Numbered from the stretch's first letter, positions 16,484 to 27,740 are shown. The stretch is DNA of 64,000 bases from Nocardioides sambongensis (GCF_006494815.1 NZ_CP041091.1:1324501-1388500), one strand, 5' to 3'. Numbers and translations are program-made. The notes: generated by a model from the letters alone, not told the origin.

Positions 16484-18145
16484 TCAGTTCGCCAGCTCGA
16501 CGTTCCGGTAGTCCGGAACACCGAAGGCGTTGATCGCGACCTCTCCGTCGACGCGGTCGGACCAGCCGGCCTGACCGGTCGCGTACCACAGCGGGATGAT
16601 CCGCATGTCCTCGGACAGCAACTGCTCGGCCTGCTGGTACAGGCCGTTGGCGGTGTCCAGGTCGTCGGCTGCCGCCGCCTCGCGGGTCAGCTGCTCGAAC
16701 TCCGGGTTGTCGTACGGACCGTAGTAGTTCGACGACGCGCCCTTGCTGTACAGCGGGACGAGGAAGTTCTCGATGGACGGGTAGTCCATCTGCCAGCCCT
16801 GACGGAACAGACCCTTGATCTTGCCCTCGCCGAGGTCGGTGAGGAAGGTCGCGAAGTCACGGCTCAGGTCGACGGTGCACTCGACGTCCAGCGCCTGCCG
16901 GATCGAGTTGCAGGCGGCCTCGGCCCAGGGGCCGTGGTCGCTGTCGTTGTTCACCGCGAGGGTCAGGTCGCCGTCGTAGCCGCCGGCCTTGTCCCACAGC
17001 TTCTTCGCGGCCTCGGGGTCGTAGTTGCACCAATCGCCGCACGCGCCGGCCTCGTAGCCGTCGACGACCGGGGAGACCCAGCCGGTGGCCGGCTCACGGG
17101 TGCCCGCGAAGATCTGGTCGATCACGGTCTGCCGGTCGATCGCCATCGAGATCGCCTTGCGCAGATCCGGGTCGTCCAGGCCCTTGTCGGCGACCGGGTT
17201 GATGCCGATCGTCTGGATCACACCGACCGGACGCGAGGTGCCGCGGTCGTCGAGGTCCGTCAGCCACTTGTCGTCGATCAGCGAGTCCGTCGGGATCTGG
17301 TTGATCACGTCGAGGTTGCCGGCCTGCAGGTCGGCGTAGGCCGCCTCGGCGTTCTCGTAGATCCGGAAGGTGATCTGGTCCTCGACGCCCGGATACTCAC
17401 CGCTGTACTCGGGGTTCTTGGAGAGGACGATCTCCTCGTTCTTGGTCCACTTGTCGACCATGTAGGGGCCGGCGCCGACCGGCTTCTCGCCGAAGGCGTC
17501 CGGGTCCTCGAAGAAGGACTCCGGGAGGGGCGCGAAGGCGGTGTAGCCGAGACGGACCTCGAGGTTCGAGACCTTCTCGGTGGTCTGGATGGTGAAGGTG
17601 GTCTCGTCGACGACCTCCAGGCCGTCCAGGGCCTCGTCCTTGTCGACCGGCGGGTACTTGGCGCAGGGGTCCTCGTCCTCGGCGAGCTCCGCGTTCTCCG
17701 GCGGGGCGCACTGCATCGCCGCGTAGCCGGCGAAGGGCTCGAAGAAGTAGTTGGCCTGGTAGCCGTTGGGGCCCCACGCGGCGTAGTTCCACGCCTTGAC
17801 GAAGCTCTCGGCCGTGACGGTCGTGCCGTCGGAGAACTTGTAGTCGGGCTTGATCTTGACCGTGAAGTTCTGGTTGTCGTCGGTCTCGATCGACTCCGCG
17901 ATGTCGTAGCTGGGCGCAGCGTTCTCGACGTCGTAGTGGATCAGCTTCGCGACCGTCAGGTCCTGCGGGTCTCCACCGCAGGTCTCGGCGGTGTTCTGCG
18001 GAACGAGCGGGTTCTCCGGGTTGCAACCGAAGACGGTCAACCCAGCCTCGCTCTCGTCGCCCGAGTCATCGCCGCCACATGCCGACAATGTGAGGGCGAG
18101 CGCGGATGCGGCGACCACGCCGACCGCACGATTGATGCCTCGCAT
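16484..18145 (-). CDS. ABC transporter substrate-binding lipoprotein (family 5, peptide type)
   Basis: Extracytoplasmic solute-binding protein that captures peptides or related solutes for the downstream importer. The 553-residue precursor has a lipoprotein signal (basic MRGINR, then a hydrophobic stretch and lipobox LSAC, so Cys ~24 would be lipidated). The SBP_bac_5 fold follows, with characteristic NFTVKIKPDYKFSDGTTVTAESFVKAWNYA and a KPVGAGPYMVDKW segment. The ATG at 18145 is preceded by a perfect gaggagg site 6 nt upstream, which decides the start over in-frame upstream residues. Substrate is not determinable from sequence alone. Confidence 0.94.
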   Translation of the reverse strand: MRGINRAVGVVAASALALTLSACGGDDSGDESEAGLTVFGCNPENPLVPQNTAETCGGDPQDLTVAKLIHYDVENAAPSYDIAESIETDDNQNFTVKIKPDYKFSDGTTVTAESFVKAWNYAAWGPNGYQANYFFEPFAGYAAMQCAPPENAELAEDEDPCAKYPPVDKDEALDGLEVVDETTFTIQTTEKVSNLEVRLGYTAFAPLPESFFEDPDAFGEKPVGAGPYMVDKWTKNEEIVLSKNPEYSGEYPGVEDQITFRIYENAEAAYADLQAGNLDVINQIPTDSLIDDKWLTDLDDRGTSRPVGVIQTIGINPVADKGLDDPDLRKAISMAIDRQTVIDQIFAGTREPATGWVSPVVDGYEAGACGDWCNYDPEAAKKLWDKAGGYDGDLTLAVNNDSDHGPWAEAACNSIRQALDVECTVDLSRDFATFLTDLGEGKIKGLFRQGWQMDYPSIENFLVPLYSKGASSNYYGPYDNPEFEQLTREAAAADDLDTANGLYQQAEQLLSEDMRIIPLWYATGQAGWSDRVDGEVAINAFGVPDYRNVELAN

Positions 18146-18286
18146 GCATGTCCTCCTCAAGTGAAAATGCGTGATCCCGAAAAACCCGGGCACCGCACGA
18201 AACCTAGTTGTTGAAAGGACCTGCGTCGGTCACCGAGCGATAACGATCTGGTCGCGACCCGCACCAGATCGTCCGGCCGCACACCC
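18146..18286. other. Intergenic region upstream of the peptide transporter operon
   Basis: About 140 bp separate aspS from the binding-protein gene. A TANNNT-type -10 candidate (TAGGTT on the minus strand, 18201-18206) lies ~55 bp before the start codon, but no convincing -35 is seen. The region presumably holds the operon promoter and the aspS 3' end. No operator palindrome was found. Confidence 0.4.
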
Positions 18287-20065
18287 TCAGGCTTCGGTTT
18301 TCGCCTCCGCCGGAGCGTCCACACCGGCCTCCTTGCGCTGCGCCGGCGTGATCGGCGCGGGCGCGGCGGTGAGCGGGTCGAACCCGCCCCCGGACTTCGG
18401 GAAGGCGATCACGTCGCGGATCGAGTCGGTGCGGGCCAGCAGCGCCACGATCCGGTCCCAGCCGAACGCGATGCCGCCGTGCGGCGGGGCGCCGTACTTG
18501 AACGCCTCGAGCAGGAAGCCGAACTTCTCCTCGGCGTCCTCGCTGCTGATCCCCATCACCTCGAAGACGCGCTTCTGCACGTCCTCGCGGTGGATACGGA
18601 TCGAGCCGCCGCCGATCTCGTTGCCGTTGCAGACCATGTCGTAGGCCCAGGCCAGGGCGTTGCCGGGGTCGGCGTCGAAGGCGTCGAGGTCCTGCGGCGA
18701 GGTGAACGCGTGGTGCACCGCGGTCCAGGCGCCCTCGCCGACCGCGACGTCACCGGAGGCGACGGCGTCGCTGGCCGGCTCGAACAGCGGAGCGTCCACG
18801 ACCCAGAGGAAGCTCCAGGCGTCCTCGTCGATCAGCCCGCAGCGACGGCCGATCTCCAGGCGGGCCGCGCCGAGCAGGGCCCGGCTGGTCTTCACCGCAC
18901 CGGCGGCGAAGAAGATGCAGTCGCCGGGCCGGGCGCCGACGTGCGCGGCCAGACCGGCCTTCTCCGCGTCGGTGATGTTCTTGGCGACCGGACCGGTGAG
19001 CTCGCCGTCCTCCTGGACCAGGACGTAGGCCAGGCCGCGGGCGCCACGCTGCTTGGCCCACTCCTGCCAGGCGTCGAGCTGCTTGCGGGGCTGGCTCGCT
19101 CCCCCGGGCATCACCACGGCGCCGACGTAGTCGGCCTGGAAGACGCGGAACGGGGTGTCGGCGAAGTACTCGGTGCACTCCACCAGCTCCTGGCCCATCC
19201 GCAGGTCGGGCTTGTCGGAGCCGTAGCGGGCCATCGCGTCGGCGTAGGTCATCCGCGGCAGCGGCAGGGGCACGTCGTACCCGATCAGCTTCCAGAGCCC
19301 GGCGACGATCTGCTCGCCCAGGGCGATCACGTCGTCCTGCTCGACGAAGCTCATCTCGATGTCGAGCTGGGTGAACTCGGGCTGGCGGTCCGCCCGGAAG
19401 TCCTCGTCGCGGTAGCAGCGGGCGATCTGGAAGTACCGCTCCATGCCGGCGACCATGAGCAGCTGCTTGAACAGCTGCGGGCTCTGCGGCAGGGCGTACC
19501 AGCTGCCCGGCTGCAGCCGGGCCGGCACCAGGAAGTCGCGGGCGCCCTCCGGCGTGCTGCGGGTCAGGGTCGGCGTCTCGATCTCGACGAACCCGTGGGC
19601 GTCGAGCACGTCGCGGGCGGTCTTGTTCACCTTGCTGCGCAGCCGCAGAGCGCTGCCGGGGCCCGAGCGGCGCAGGTCCAGGTAGCGGTGGCGCAGGCGC
19701 GCCTCCTCGCCCACGTCGACGTGGTCGCTGATCGGGAACGGCAGCGGCGCGGCGGCGCTGAGCACCTCGACGCCCTCGGTGCCGGGCAGGGTGACGACCT
19801 CGATCGCGCCGGTGGGCAGGTTGGGGTTCTCGTTGCCCTCCAGGCGGGCGGTGACCTCGCCGGTGACCTTGAGGCAGTACTCGGCGCGCAGGGCGTGGGC
19901 GACCTCCTCGTCCCGGATCACGACCTGGACCACGCCGCTGGCGTCACGCAGGTCGATGAAGGCCACACCGCCGTGGTCGCGCCGGTTGGCCACCCACCCG
20001 GCCAGCGTGACGGTCTCACCGACGTGTTCGGGGCGCAGGCTGCCGGCGTCATGGGTGCGGATCAC
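18287..20065 (-). CDS. aspS: Aspartate-tRNA ligase (class II)
   Basis: Charges tRNA-Asp; in actinobacteria lacking AsnRS it often charges tRNA-Asn too, feeding GatCAB. The 592-residue protein starts with GTG 20065 ([16 protein letters not shown]) after an AAGGAG site. It has the OB-fold anticodon domain ([19 protein letters not shown]), class II motif 2 ([24 protein letters not shown]), the bacterial GAD insertion, and motif 3 ([15 protein letters not shown]). The length is that of bacterial-type AspRS. It follows hisS on the minus strand with a short gap. Confidence 0.96.
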   Translation of the reverse strand: MIRTHDAGSLRPEHVGETVTLAGWVANRRDHGGVAFIDLRDASGVVQVVIRDEEVAHALRAEYCLKVTGEVTARLEGNENPNLPTGAIEVVTLPGTEGVEVLSAAAPLPFPISDHVDVGEEARLRHRYLDLRRSGPGSALRLRSKVNKTARDVLDAHGFVEIETPTLTRSTPEGARDFLVPARLQPGSWYALPQSPQLFKQLLMVAGMERYFQIARCYRDEDFRADRQPEFTQLDIEMSFVEQDDVIALGEQIVAGLWKLIGYDVPLPLPRMTYADAMARYGSDKPDLRMGQELVECTEYFADTPFRVFQADYVGAVVMPGGASQPRKQLDAWQEWAKQRGARGLAYVLVQEDGELTGPVAKNITDAEKAGLAAHVGARPGDCIFFAAGAVKTSRALLGAARLEIGRRCGLIDEDAWSFLWVVDAPLFEPASDAVASGDVAVGEGAWTAVHHAFTSPQDLDAFDADPGNALAWAYDMVCNGNEIGGGSIRIHREDVQKRVFEVMGISSEDAEEKFGFLLEAFKYGAPPHGGIAFGWDRIVALLARTDSIRDVIAFPKSGGGFDPLTAAPAPITPAQRKEAGVDAPAEAKTEA

Positions 20066-20140
20066 TTCGTCGTCTCCTTGTGAGGTGCTTCGTGGGGTGC
20101 TTCGTGAGCTCGGGTGGTGCTGCGGGGCTGCGGCTGGGTC

Positions 20141-21488
20141 TCAGCCGCGGGTGATGCGGGCACGCAGGTCCTCCGCAGGAGGCTGCCACGTCCCGGCGTC
20201 CGCCGCGAACTGCTCGCCGCTGCGGATGTCCTTCACCTCGTCGGTGACGGTGCCGTCCTCGGCCGTCGAGCGGAACCAGACGTAGGGGATGCCGCGCCGC
20301 TCCGCGTAGCGGATCTGCTTGCCGAAACGCTGGGGCGCGGCGGCCACCTCGCACGGGATGTCGCGGGCGCGCAGGGCGGCCGCGATCGCGTCGGAGCCGG
20401 CCCGGCTCTCCTCGTCGGCCAGGGCGACCAGGACGACGCTGGGCACCTTCCGGTCCGCGACCAGCCCGGTCCGCGCGATCAGCGGTACGACGACGCGGCT
20501 GACGCCGAGCGAGATGCCCACCCCGGGTAGGTCGAGCGACCGTCGCTGGCCAGCGCGTCGTACCGGCCCCGGAGCAGATCGAACCGAGCGACTCGTAGCC
20601 GTCGAGACGGGTCTCGAAGACGGTGCCGGTGTAGTAGTCCAGCCCGCGGGCGATGGCCAGGTCCGCCTCGACGCCGACCTGGGCGGAGACCAGGTCGGCG
20701 ACCCCGGTCACCAGCCGGGCCAGCTCGTCGAGCCCCTCGTCGAGGAGCGGGTGCTCGACGCCGAGGTCGCGGACCCGTTGCACGAAGGAGTCGTCGGCGG
20801 AGCGGATGGTCGCCAGCGCGAGCACCCGGTCCGCGGTGCCGGCGTCGATGCCGGCCTCGGTGACCAGCAGCTCGTGCACCTTCTCGGCGGGCAGCTTGTC
20901 CAGCTTGTCGACCAGGCGCATCACCTCGTCGGGCTCGGTCACCCCGAGGCCCAGGTAGAAGCCCTGGATCAGCTTGCGGTTGTTCACCTGGAGCCGGAAG
21001 GCGGGCAGGAAGTCGAGGCGGGTCAGCGCGTCGACCATGACCCGGGCGACCTCCACGTCGTGGTGGAACGGCAGCGTGTCGCGCCCGACCACGTCGATGT
21101 CGGCCTGGAGGAACTCCCGGAAGCGTCCCTCCTGCGGACGCTCGCCGCGCCACACCCGCTGGATCTGGTGCCGCCGGAACGGGAACTCGAGCTTGCCGGC
21201 GTTCTCCAGCACGTAGCGGGCGAACGGGACGGTCAGGTCGAAGTGCAGCCCCATCCCGGCGTGGCCCTCCGGGCTCTCCTCGTGCAGCCGGCGCAGCAGG
21301 TACACCTCCTTGGAGGTGTCCCCCTTGCGCAGCAGCTGGTCGAGGGGCTCGACGGCACGGGTCTCCATGCCGCCGAAGCCGTAGAGCTCGAAGGTGTGGC
21401 GCAGCGTGTCGATGATCTGCTGCTCGACGATCCGCTGCTCGGGGAGGAGCTCGGGGAACCCGCTGAGCGGGGTGGGCTTGGCGCTCAT
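20141..21488 (-). CDS. hisS: Histidine-tRNA ligase, frame broken twice by single bases
   Basis: Charges tRNA-His. From ATG 21488 the frame encodes the class II core with FDLTVPFARYV, RRHQIQRVWRGERPQEGRFREFLQADIDVVG and the LDYYTGTVFE histidine motif. It breaks near 20567-20570 (ICSGG should continue RYDAL) and again near 20521-20524 (after STYPG). The correct sequence then resumes as GISLGVSRVVVPL and the anticodon domain to TGA 20141. Adding one C to each of two C runs gives a 449-residue, full-length HisRS. Because the gene is essential and seems single here, the two breaks are probably sequence errors rather than a pseudogene. Confidence 0.92.
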
Positions 21489-21558
21489 CAGTCTTTCGTG
21501 TCTCGTGGCGAGGCGGTCGCGCGCCTGCTGCGGCGCGGCGTGCCGGGGTGGGCGGCGG

Positions 21559-22268
21559 TCAGAGGCCCCGGGTCACGCGCGAGGCGCTGCCGGAGTCCTG
21601 GAGGTCGAGGAGGAAGGGGTTCGTCGCCCGCTCCCGGCCGATGGAGGTCTGCTCCCCGTGGCCCGGGAGCACGACGATGTCGTCGTCGAGCACCAGCACC
21701 TTCTCGGCGAGCGTCCGCAGCATCGTCGGATGGTCGCCGCCGGGCAGGTCGGTGCGTCCGATCGAGCCGGCGAACAGCGTGTCGCCCGAGAACAGCAGCT
21801 GGGAGATGTCCTGCTCGCCGTAGGGCGTGCGGAAGCTGACCGACCCGCGGGTGTGTCCCGGGGTGTGGTCGATGGTGAACTCCATCCCGGCCAGCTCCAG
21901 GACCTGGGCGTCGCTGAGCTCCTGCACGTCGTCCGGCTCGGCCCACCGGTAGTCGCCGCCGAGCAGCATCTGGGTGCTCTCCGGGCTCATCCCGCCATCG
22001 GATCGGTGAGCAGGTGACGGTCCTCGGGATGGATCCACGCGGTGGCGTCGTAGGTCCCGGCCACGGGCGCGACCGACCACATGTGGTCGATGTGGCCGTG
22101 GGTCACCAGCACCGCGATCGGCTTGAGCCGGTGCTCCCGGACCACCTCGGCGACGCCGGGTGCGGCGTCCTTGCCGGGGTCGATCACGATGCACTCGGCC
22201 CCCGGTCCGGTGGCGGCGAGATAGCAGTTCGTGCCCCACGGTCCTGCGGGGAAGCCGGCGATCAGCAC
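21559..22268 (-). CDS. MBL-fold metallohydrolase (glyoxalase II-like), frame broken once
   Basis: Metallo-beta-lactamase-fold hydrolase of the hydroxyacylglutathione-hydrolase-like group found beside hisS and relA in actinobacteria. The metal motif THGHIDH is near residue 57, with downstream ligands HTPGHTRGSVSF and SGDTLFAGSIGRTDLPGGD, and the final LPGHG histidine. The frame from GTG 22268 meets a stop after TDPMAG; adding one C in the run 21991-21993 lets it continue as MSPESTQMLLGG to TGA 21559, a 236-residue protein of normal size. A TAGGCT element 6 nt before the start suggests leaderless transcription. The substrate is unknown. Confidence 0.88.
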
Positions 22269-22274
22269 CGACCC

Positions 22275-22280
22275 AGCCTA
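22275..22280 (-). promoter_or_regulatory. -10 element (TAGGCT) of the MBL-fold gene
   Basis: TAGGCT on the minus strand lies 6 nt before the GTG start. It lies in the 46-bp gap shared with the divergent DUF349 gene. Confidence 0.4.
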
Positions 22281-22300
22281 TCCGTCGTGGCGATCGGCAC

Positions 22301-22306
22301 TAGCAT
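22301..22306 (+). promoter_or_regulatory. -10 element (TAGCAT) of the DUF349 gene
   Basis: TAGCAT lies 8 nt before the GTG start at 22315. No ribosome site is present between them, which fits a leaderless mRNA. Confidence 0.45.
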
Positions 22307-22314
22307 GGCCCACT

Positions 22315-23541
22315 GTGACTACCTCGGAGTGGGGACGGGTCGACAACGACGGCACCGTCTATGTGAAGACCACCGACGGCGAACGACAGGTCGGGCAGGT
22401 CCCGGATACGAGCCCAGAGGAGGCCCTTGCCTTCTTCACCAAGCGTTTCGACGCGCTCGTGGTCGAGGTCGACCTGCTGCATCGGCGGGTGAACTCCGGT
22501 GTGCTCTCGCCCGACGAAGCGGCGTCACGGGTGAAGTCCGTCCGTGCGGAGGTCGTCGAGGCCAACGCGGTCGGCGACCTGGCCGGCCTGGCCGCCAAGC
22601 TCGACGAGCTCGGCCCGGTGATCGCCTCCCAGCGCGACCTGCGCCGCGCGGAGAAGGCCCGCAAGGCCGACGAGGCGCGGGAGGGCAAGGAGGCGCTGGC
22701 CGCCGAGGCGGAGAAGATCGCGTCCGGCCGCGACTGGCGCAACGGGGCCAACCGGCTGCGTGAGCTGCTCGACCAGTGGAAGCAGCTCCCCCGCCTGGAC
22801 CGCGCCACCGACGACGAGCTGTGGAAGCGCTTCTCCTCCGCACGCTCGGCCTACACCAAGGCCCGCAAGGCGCACTTCGCGCAGCAGGACGAGCGTCGCG
22901 AGGGCGCCCGGGTGATCAAGGAGCGGCTGGTCAAGGAGGCCGAGGCGATCGCCGACTCCACGGAGTGGGGTCCGACCGCCGGACGCTACCGGGACCTGAT
23001 GCGCCAGTGGAAGGCCGCCGGACCCGCGCCCAAGGCGGTCGACGACCAGCTCTGGGGTCGCTTCCGCGGCGCCCAGGACAGGTTCTTCGGCGCCCGCGAC
23101 GCGGCCAACGCCGCCCTGGACGCCGAGTTCGCCGCCAACGCCGAGGTGAAGGAGGCGATCCTGGTCGAGGCCGAGGCGCTGCTCCCGATCACCGATCTCG
23201 CCGCGGCCAAGGCCACCTTCCGCGGCATCGCGGAGCGCTGGGACGAGGCGGGCAAGGTGCCGCGCGCCCGGATCAAGGAGCTCGAGGGACGGATGAGGGT
23301 CGTCGAGCAGGAGATCCGCAAGCTCGAGGACGACCAGTGGCGTCGTACCGACCCGGAGAAGTCGGCCCGCGCCGACGACATGGTCTCCAAGCTCGAGTCC
23401 GCCATCGCGGAGGCCGAGGAGAAGCTCGCCAAGGCCCAGGCGTCGGGGGACCAGAAGCGGATCGCCGAGTTGGAGAAGAACCTCGAGGGTCAGCGCTCCT
23501 TCTTGGAGATGGCGCGGCGGGCGAGCGCCGACTTCAGCTGA
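22315..23541 (+). CDS. DUF349 domain-containing protein
   Basis: A 408-residue, almost wholly helical, highly charged protein with at least three DUF349 repeats, each containing a W-x(n)-G-x-W-K-like core: RDWRNGANRLRELLDQWKQL, TEWGPTAGRYRDLMRQWKAAG and the later AKATFRGIAERWDEAGKV. Coiled coil dominates the ends. The function is not established; family members often sit beside relA, as here (convergent). The GTG at 22315 reads VTTSEWGRVDNDGTVYVKT, and the upstream in-frame residues cross the promoter region and are not used. It is the only plus-strand gene between the IS and 43 kb. Confidence 0.9.
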   Translation: MTTSEWGRVDNDGTVYVKTTDGERQVGQVPDTSPEEALAFFTKRFDALVVEVDLLHRRVNSGVLSPDEAASRVKSVRAEVVEANAVGDLAGLAAKLDELGPVIASQRDLRRAEKARKADEAREGKEALAAEAEKIASGRDWRNGANRLRELLDQWKQLPRLDRATDDELWKRFSSARSAYTKARKAHFAQQDERREGARVIKERLVKEAEAIADSTEWGPTAGRYRDLMRQWKAAGPAPKAVDDQLWGRFRGAQDRFFGARDAANAALDAEFAANAEVKEAILVEAEALLPITDLAAAKATFRGIAERWDEAGKVPRARIKELEGRMRVVEQEIRKLEDDQWRRTDPEKSARADDMVSKLESAIAEAEEKLAKAQASGDQKRIAELEKNLEGQRSFLEMARRASADFS

Positions 23542-23546
23542 CCGGC

Positions 23547-23588
23547 GGTGTCGGTCTCGGGCGCGGAGCGGCGCCGGAGACCGGCACC
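23547..23588. terminator. Bidirectional terminator between DUF349 gene and relA
   Basis: Arms 23547-23564 and 23571-23588 form an 18-bp stem with one mismatch and one G-U, and a 6-base loop. It lies between two convergent genes and overlaps the stop region of relA. Confidence 0.6.
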
Positions 23589-23590
23589 CC

Positions 23591-25858
23591 TCAGGCGGTC
23601 ACCCGGTAGACGTCGAAGACGCCCGGCACGCTGCGTACCGCGTTCAGCACCGTGTCGAGGTGCTTCGCGTCGGCCATCTCGAAGGTGAACCGCAGCTTGG
23701 CGACCCGGTCGCGGCTGGTGTTCAAGGTGGCGGACAGCAGGTCCAGGTGGGCGTCGGAGAGCACCAGGGAGACATCGGAGAGCAGGCGCGCGCGGTCCAG
23801 TGCCTCGACCTGGATGTTGACCAGGAACGTCGACTGACCGGTGGGCGCCCACTCGACGTCGAGCACCTTGTCGGGCTGGGTCATCAGGTTGGCGGCATTG
23901 GTGCAGTCCGTGCGGTGCACCGAGACGCCGCCGCCCTTGGTGACGAACCCGAGGATCTCGTCGGGCGGCACCGGGGTGCAGCAGCGGGCCAGCTTGACCC
24001 AGACGTCCGGGGCGCCGCGCACGATGACGCCGGAGTCTCCGCCGCTGGTGGAGCGGGCCCGCCGGCTGCGGCCGGTGATGGTGACGGCCTCGGCGAGGTC
24101 CTCCTGGGCGCCCTCGTCGCCGCCGTGCAGCTCGATCACCCGGCGCACCACGGTCTGCGCACCGATGTTGCTCTCCCCCACGGCCGCGTAGAGCGCGGTC
24201 ACGTCGGCGACCTTGCACTGCTCGGCGACCTGGCTGAGGATGTCGTGGCTCATCAGGCGCTTGAGGGGCAGGCCCTCCTTGCGCATCAGCTTGGCGATCT
24301 CGTCCTTGCCCTTGTCGATCGCCTCCTCGCGCCGCTCCTTGGTGAACCACTGACGGATCTTGGAGCGGGCGCGCTGGGACTTGACGAAGTTGAGCCAGTC
24401 ACGCGACGGTCCCGCGGTGGGCGCCTTGGAGGTGAAGACCTCGACCACGTCGCCGTTCTCCAGGGTCGACTCCAGCGGCACCAGCCGCCCGTTCACCCGC
24501 GAGCCGATCGTGTGGTGGCCGACCTCGGTGTGCACCGCATAGGCGAAGTCCACCGGCGTCGAGCCCGACGGCAGCGCGATCACGTCGCCGCGAGGGGTGA
24601 AGACGTAGGTCTCGGTCTGGTTGATCTCGAAGCGCAGCGACTCCAGGAACTCGCCCGGGTCGTCGATCTCGCTCTGCCAGTCGAGCAGCTGGCGCACCCA
24701 GCTCATGTCGTCGAGGTCGCCGCGCTGGTCGGTGTCGTTGCCGACGCGCCCGTCCTCCTTGTACTTCCAGTGCGCCGCGACGCCGTACTCCGCACGCCGG
24801 TGCATCGCGAAGGTGCGGATCTGCATCTCCACCGGTTTGCCGGCCGGGCCGATCACGGTGGTGTGCAGCGACTGGTACATGTTGAACTTCGGCATCGCGA
24901 CGTAGTCCTTGAACCGGCCGAGCACCGGGTTCCACCGCGAGTGCAGTACGCCGAGGACCCCGTAGCAGTCGCGGTCCTGCTCGACCAGGATCCGGATGCC
25001 GACCAGATCGTAGATGTCGGAGAAGTCGCGGCCGCCGACGATCATCTTCTGGTAGATCGAGTAGTAGTGCTTCGGTCGGCCGGTCACGGTCGCCTTGATC
25101 TTCGACTCGCGCAGGTCCTTCTCGACCTGGCTGATCACCTCGGCCAGGAAGGTGTCCCGGGCCGGCGCCCGCTCGGCGACCATCCGTACGATCTCGTCGT
25201 AGATCTTCGGGTGGAGGGTGGCGAAGGCCAGGTCCTCCAGCTCCCACTTGATCGTGTTCATGCCCAGCCGGTGGGCCAGCGGGGCGTAGATGTCCAGCGT
25301 CTCCCGCGCGGTCCGCTCCTGGCTCTTCGGCGGGACGAACCGCAGCGTGCGCATGTTGTGCAGGCGGTCGGCCAGCTTGATCACCAGGACCCGGATGTCG
25401 CGGGACATCGCGACGATCATCTTGCGGATCGTCTCGGCCTTCGCGTTCTCGCCGTAGACGACCTTGTCCAGCTTGGTGACACCGTCGACGAGGCGGGCGA
25501 CCTCGTCACCGAAGTCCCGACGACACTCGTCGAGCGTGTACGGCGTGTCCTCGACCGTGTCGTGCAGCAGCGCCGCAACGAGCGTCGGCTCGGTCATCCC
25601 GATCCCGGCCAGGATCGTGGTCACCGCGAGCGGGTGGGTGATGTAGGGGTCACCGCTCTTGCGCCGTTGGTCGCCGTGGAGCCGCTCGGCGGTGGCGTAG
25701 GCACGCTCCAGCAGCGCCAGGTCGGCCTTGGGGTGGTTGGCCCGGACGGCACGGAACAGTGGCTCGAGGACGGGGTTGCTGCTCCCGCTGCGCCCGCCCA
25801 TCCTGGCCAGGCGCGCGCGGACCGGCGACGGTCGCGGAGCGGTGCGTTCCTCTGCCAT
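23591..25858 (-). CDS. relA: Bifunctional (p)ppGpp synthetase/hydrolase (RelA/SpoT)
   Basis: Makes and degrades the stringent-response alarmone. Domains in order: HD hydrolase (residues ~45-200, with the [10 protein letters not shown] metal motif and [12 protein letters not shown]), synthetase (~250-370, [13 protein letters not shown] and [12 protein letters not shown], and [11 protein letters not shown]), TGS (~405-470, [27 protein letters not shown]), and a C-terminal ACT domain (~680-755) preceded by a conserved [10 protein letters not shown] motif. Both catalytic domains keep their key residues, so the protein should be bifunctional like actinobacterial Rel. A TAGACT element 6 nt before the ATG suggests a leaderless mRNA. 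Confidence 0.96.
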   Translation of the reverse strand: MAEERTAPRPSPVRARLARMGGRSGSSNPVLEPLFRAVRANHPKADLALLERAYATAERLHGDQRRKSGDPYITHPLAVTTILAGIGMTEPTLVAALLHDTVEDTPYTLDECRRDFGDEVARLVDGVTKLDKVVYGENAKAETIRKMIVAMSRDIRVLVIKLADRLHNMRTLRFVPPKSQERTARETLDIYAPLAHRLGMNTIKWELEDLAFATLHPKIYDEIVRMVAERAPARDTFLAEVISQVEKDLRESKIKATVTGRPKHYYSIYQKMIVGGRDFSDIYDLVGIRILVEQDRDCYGVLGVLHSRWNPVLGRFKDYVAMPKFNMYQSLHTTVIGPAGKPVEMQIRTFAMHRRAEYGVAAHWKYKEDGRVGNDTDQRGDLDDMSWVRQLLDWQSEIDDPGEFLESLRFEINQTETYVFTPRGDVIALPSGSTPVDFAYAVHTEVGHHTIGSRVNGRLVPLESTLENGDVVEVFTSKAPTAGPSRDWLNFVKSQRARSKIRQWFTKERREEAIDKGKDEIAKLMRKEGLPLKRLMSHDILSQVAEQCKVADVTALYAAVGESNIGAQTVVRRVIELHGGDEGAQEDLAEAVTITGRSRRARSTSGGDSGVIVRGAPDVWVKLARCCTPVPPDEILGFVTKGGGVSVHRTDCTNAANLMTQPDKVLDVEWAPTGQSTFLVNIQVEALDRARLLSDVSLVLSDAHLDLLSATLNTSRDRVAKLRFTFEMADAKHLDTVLNAVRSVPGVFDVYRVTA

Positions 25859-25864
25859 TGCGCC

Positions 25865-25870
25865 AGTCTA
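25865..25870 (-). promoter_or_regulatory. -10 element (TAGACT) of relA, leaderless type
   Basis: TAGACT on the minus strand is 6 nt upstream of the relA ATG, with no Shine-Dalgarno sequence between them. Confidence 0.5.
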
Positions 25871-25913
25871 GGGCGTGGTCCCGAGCACCGGCCGCCGAGT
25901 CGGGATCAGCGCC

Positions 25914-26462
<549 letters not shown>

Positions 26463-26465
26463 CGG

Positions 26466-27740
26466 CTACTTCTTGCCGCGCTTGGAGCGCGTCTCACGGA
26501 CCGGCTGCTTGCGTCCGGCGGCACCGCTCTCGTCGACCTTGCGGGTCGAGGTGGGCAAAGTCCGGCCCTTGCCGGCGACCGGCATCTCCGAGGCGTCGGT
26601 GGATGACGTACCCCGCGGGGTCTCCGGCTCCTCCTCGTCAGCGGAGAAGCCCTCGTCGTCCTCGAAGCCGTACTCGTCGAGCTCCGCGGTGGTCTCCTTG
26701 ACCGGCATGTCGTCGACGAACGTCGGCACCGCGGCGTAGCGGTCGGCCGCCGCGCGCTTCTTGGCGCGCGCTCGGCGTGCCTGCTCCTGCACGTCACCCT
26801 CGCGCGACTTCATCTGCACCAGCAGTCGCGGAGCGATCATCACCGAGGAGTAGACACCCGCCGCCATGCCGACGAACTGCGCGAGGGCCAGGTCCTGCAG
26901 CGAGCTCGCGCCGAGCTGGGTCGCGCTCACGTAGAGGATCGCGCCGATCGGGATCAGCGCCACGATCGAGGTGTTGATCGAGCGCACCAGCGTCTGGTTG
27001 ACGGCCAGGTTGGCGGCGTCGGAGTACGACTGGGTGTTCTTCCGCAGCGTGGTGGTGTTCTCCTTGATCTTGTCGAACACCACGACCGTGTCGTAGAGCG
27101 AGAAGCCGAGGATCGCCAGCACACCGGTCACCGCGGCGGGCGTCACCTGGAAGCCCGAGAGCGCGTAGATCCCGATGGTGATCGCGACGTCGTGGAACAG
27201 CGCGACCAGTGCCGCCACCGACATCTTCCACTCGCGGAAGTAGCCCCAGATGAAGAGCACCACGAGGATCAGGAAGATCAGCACACCGAGCAGCGCCCGC
27301 TCGGCGACCTCCGCGCCCCAGCTGGGGCCGACCTCGGTCTTGGAGATGTCCGCGTCGGTCAGGTCCGGGTAGAGGCCGATGACCACTTCCGACACCGCCG
27401 CCCGACCGTCCTCGTCGAGCTCCTCCATCTGCACGGTGAGCGCGTCGCTGCCGGCGGTGGTGACGGTGGGGTTCACCGCGCCGTCGATCTCCGCCTCGTC
27501 GATCGCCGCGGAGAGCTCGTCGGCGTTGTCCTGGGTGGCGTTGCCATCGCCTACGGGCACCGAGTACGTCGTACCGCCGACGAACTCGACACCGAAGTTG
27601 AGGCCCTTGACGGAGACCGCGGTGATCGCCAGCGCGACCAGCACCACGGAGATGCCGTACCAGAGGGCACGCTTGCCGACGAAGTCGATGGACCGGCGGC
27701 CCTGGTAGAGCTCGTTGCCGAGCCGGGACATCTTGCCCAT
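26466..27740 (-). CDS. secF: Protein translocase subunit SecF
   Basis: Membrane subunit of SecDF, which uses proton motive force to help protein export through SecYEG. The 424-residue protein has six predicted transmembrane segments, the first at ~27-45, a periplasmic loop, and the conserved VTGVLAILGFSLYDTVVVFDKIKENT motif in the membrane domain. The C-terminal ~110 residues form an acidic then basic cytoplasmic tail ending RSKRGKK, longer than in enterobacteria but usual in actinobacteria. The ATG at 27740 shares a base with the secD stop (TGATG). Confidence 0.95.
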   Translation of the reverse strand: MGKMSRLGNELYQGRRSIDFVGKRALWYGISVVLVALAITAVSVKGLNFGVEFVGGTTYSVPVGDGNATQDNADELSAAIDEAEIDGAVNPTVTTAGSDALTVQMEELDEDGRAAVSEVVIGLYPDLTDADISKTEVGPSWGAEVAERALLGVLIFLILVVLFIWGYFREWKMSVAALVALFHDVAITIGIYALSGFQVTPAAVTGVLAILGFSLYDTVVVFDKIKENTTTLRKNTQSYSDAANLAVNQTLVRSINTSIVALIPIGAILYVSATQLGASSLQDLALAQFVGMAAGVYSSVMIAPRLLVQMKSREGDVQEQARRARAKKRAAADRYAAVPTFVDDMPVKETTAELDEYGFEDDEGFSADEEEPETPRGTSSTDASEMPVAGKGRTLPTSTRKVDESGAAGRKQPVRETRSKRGKK

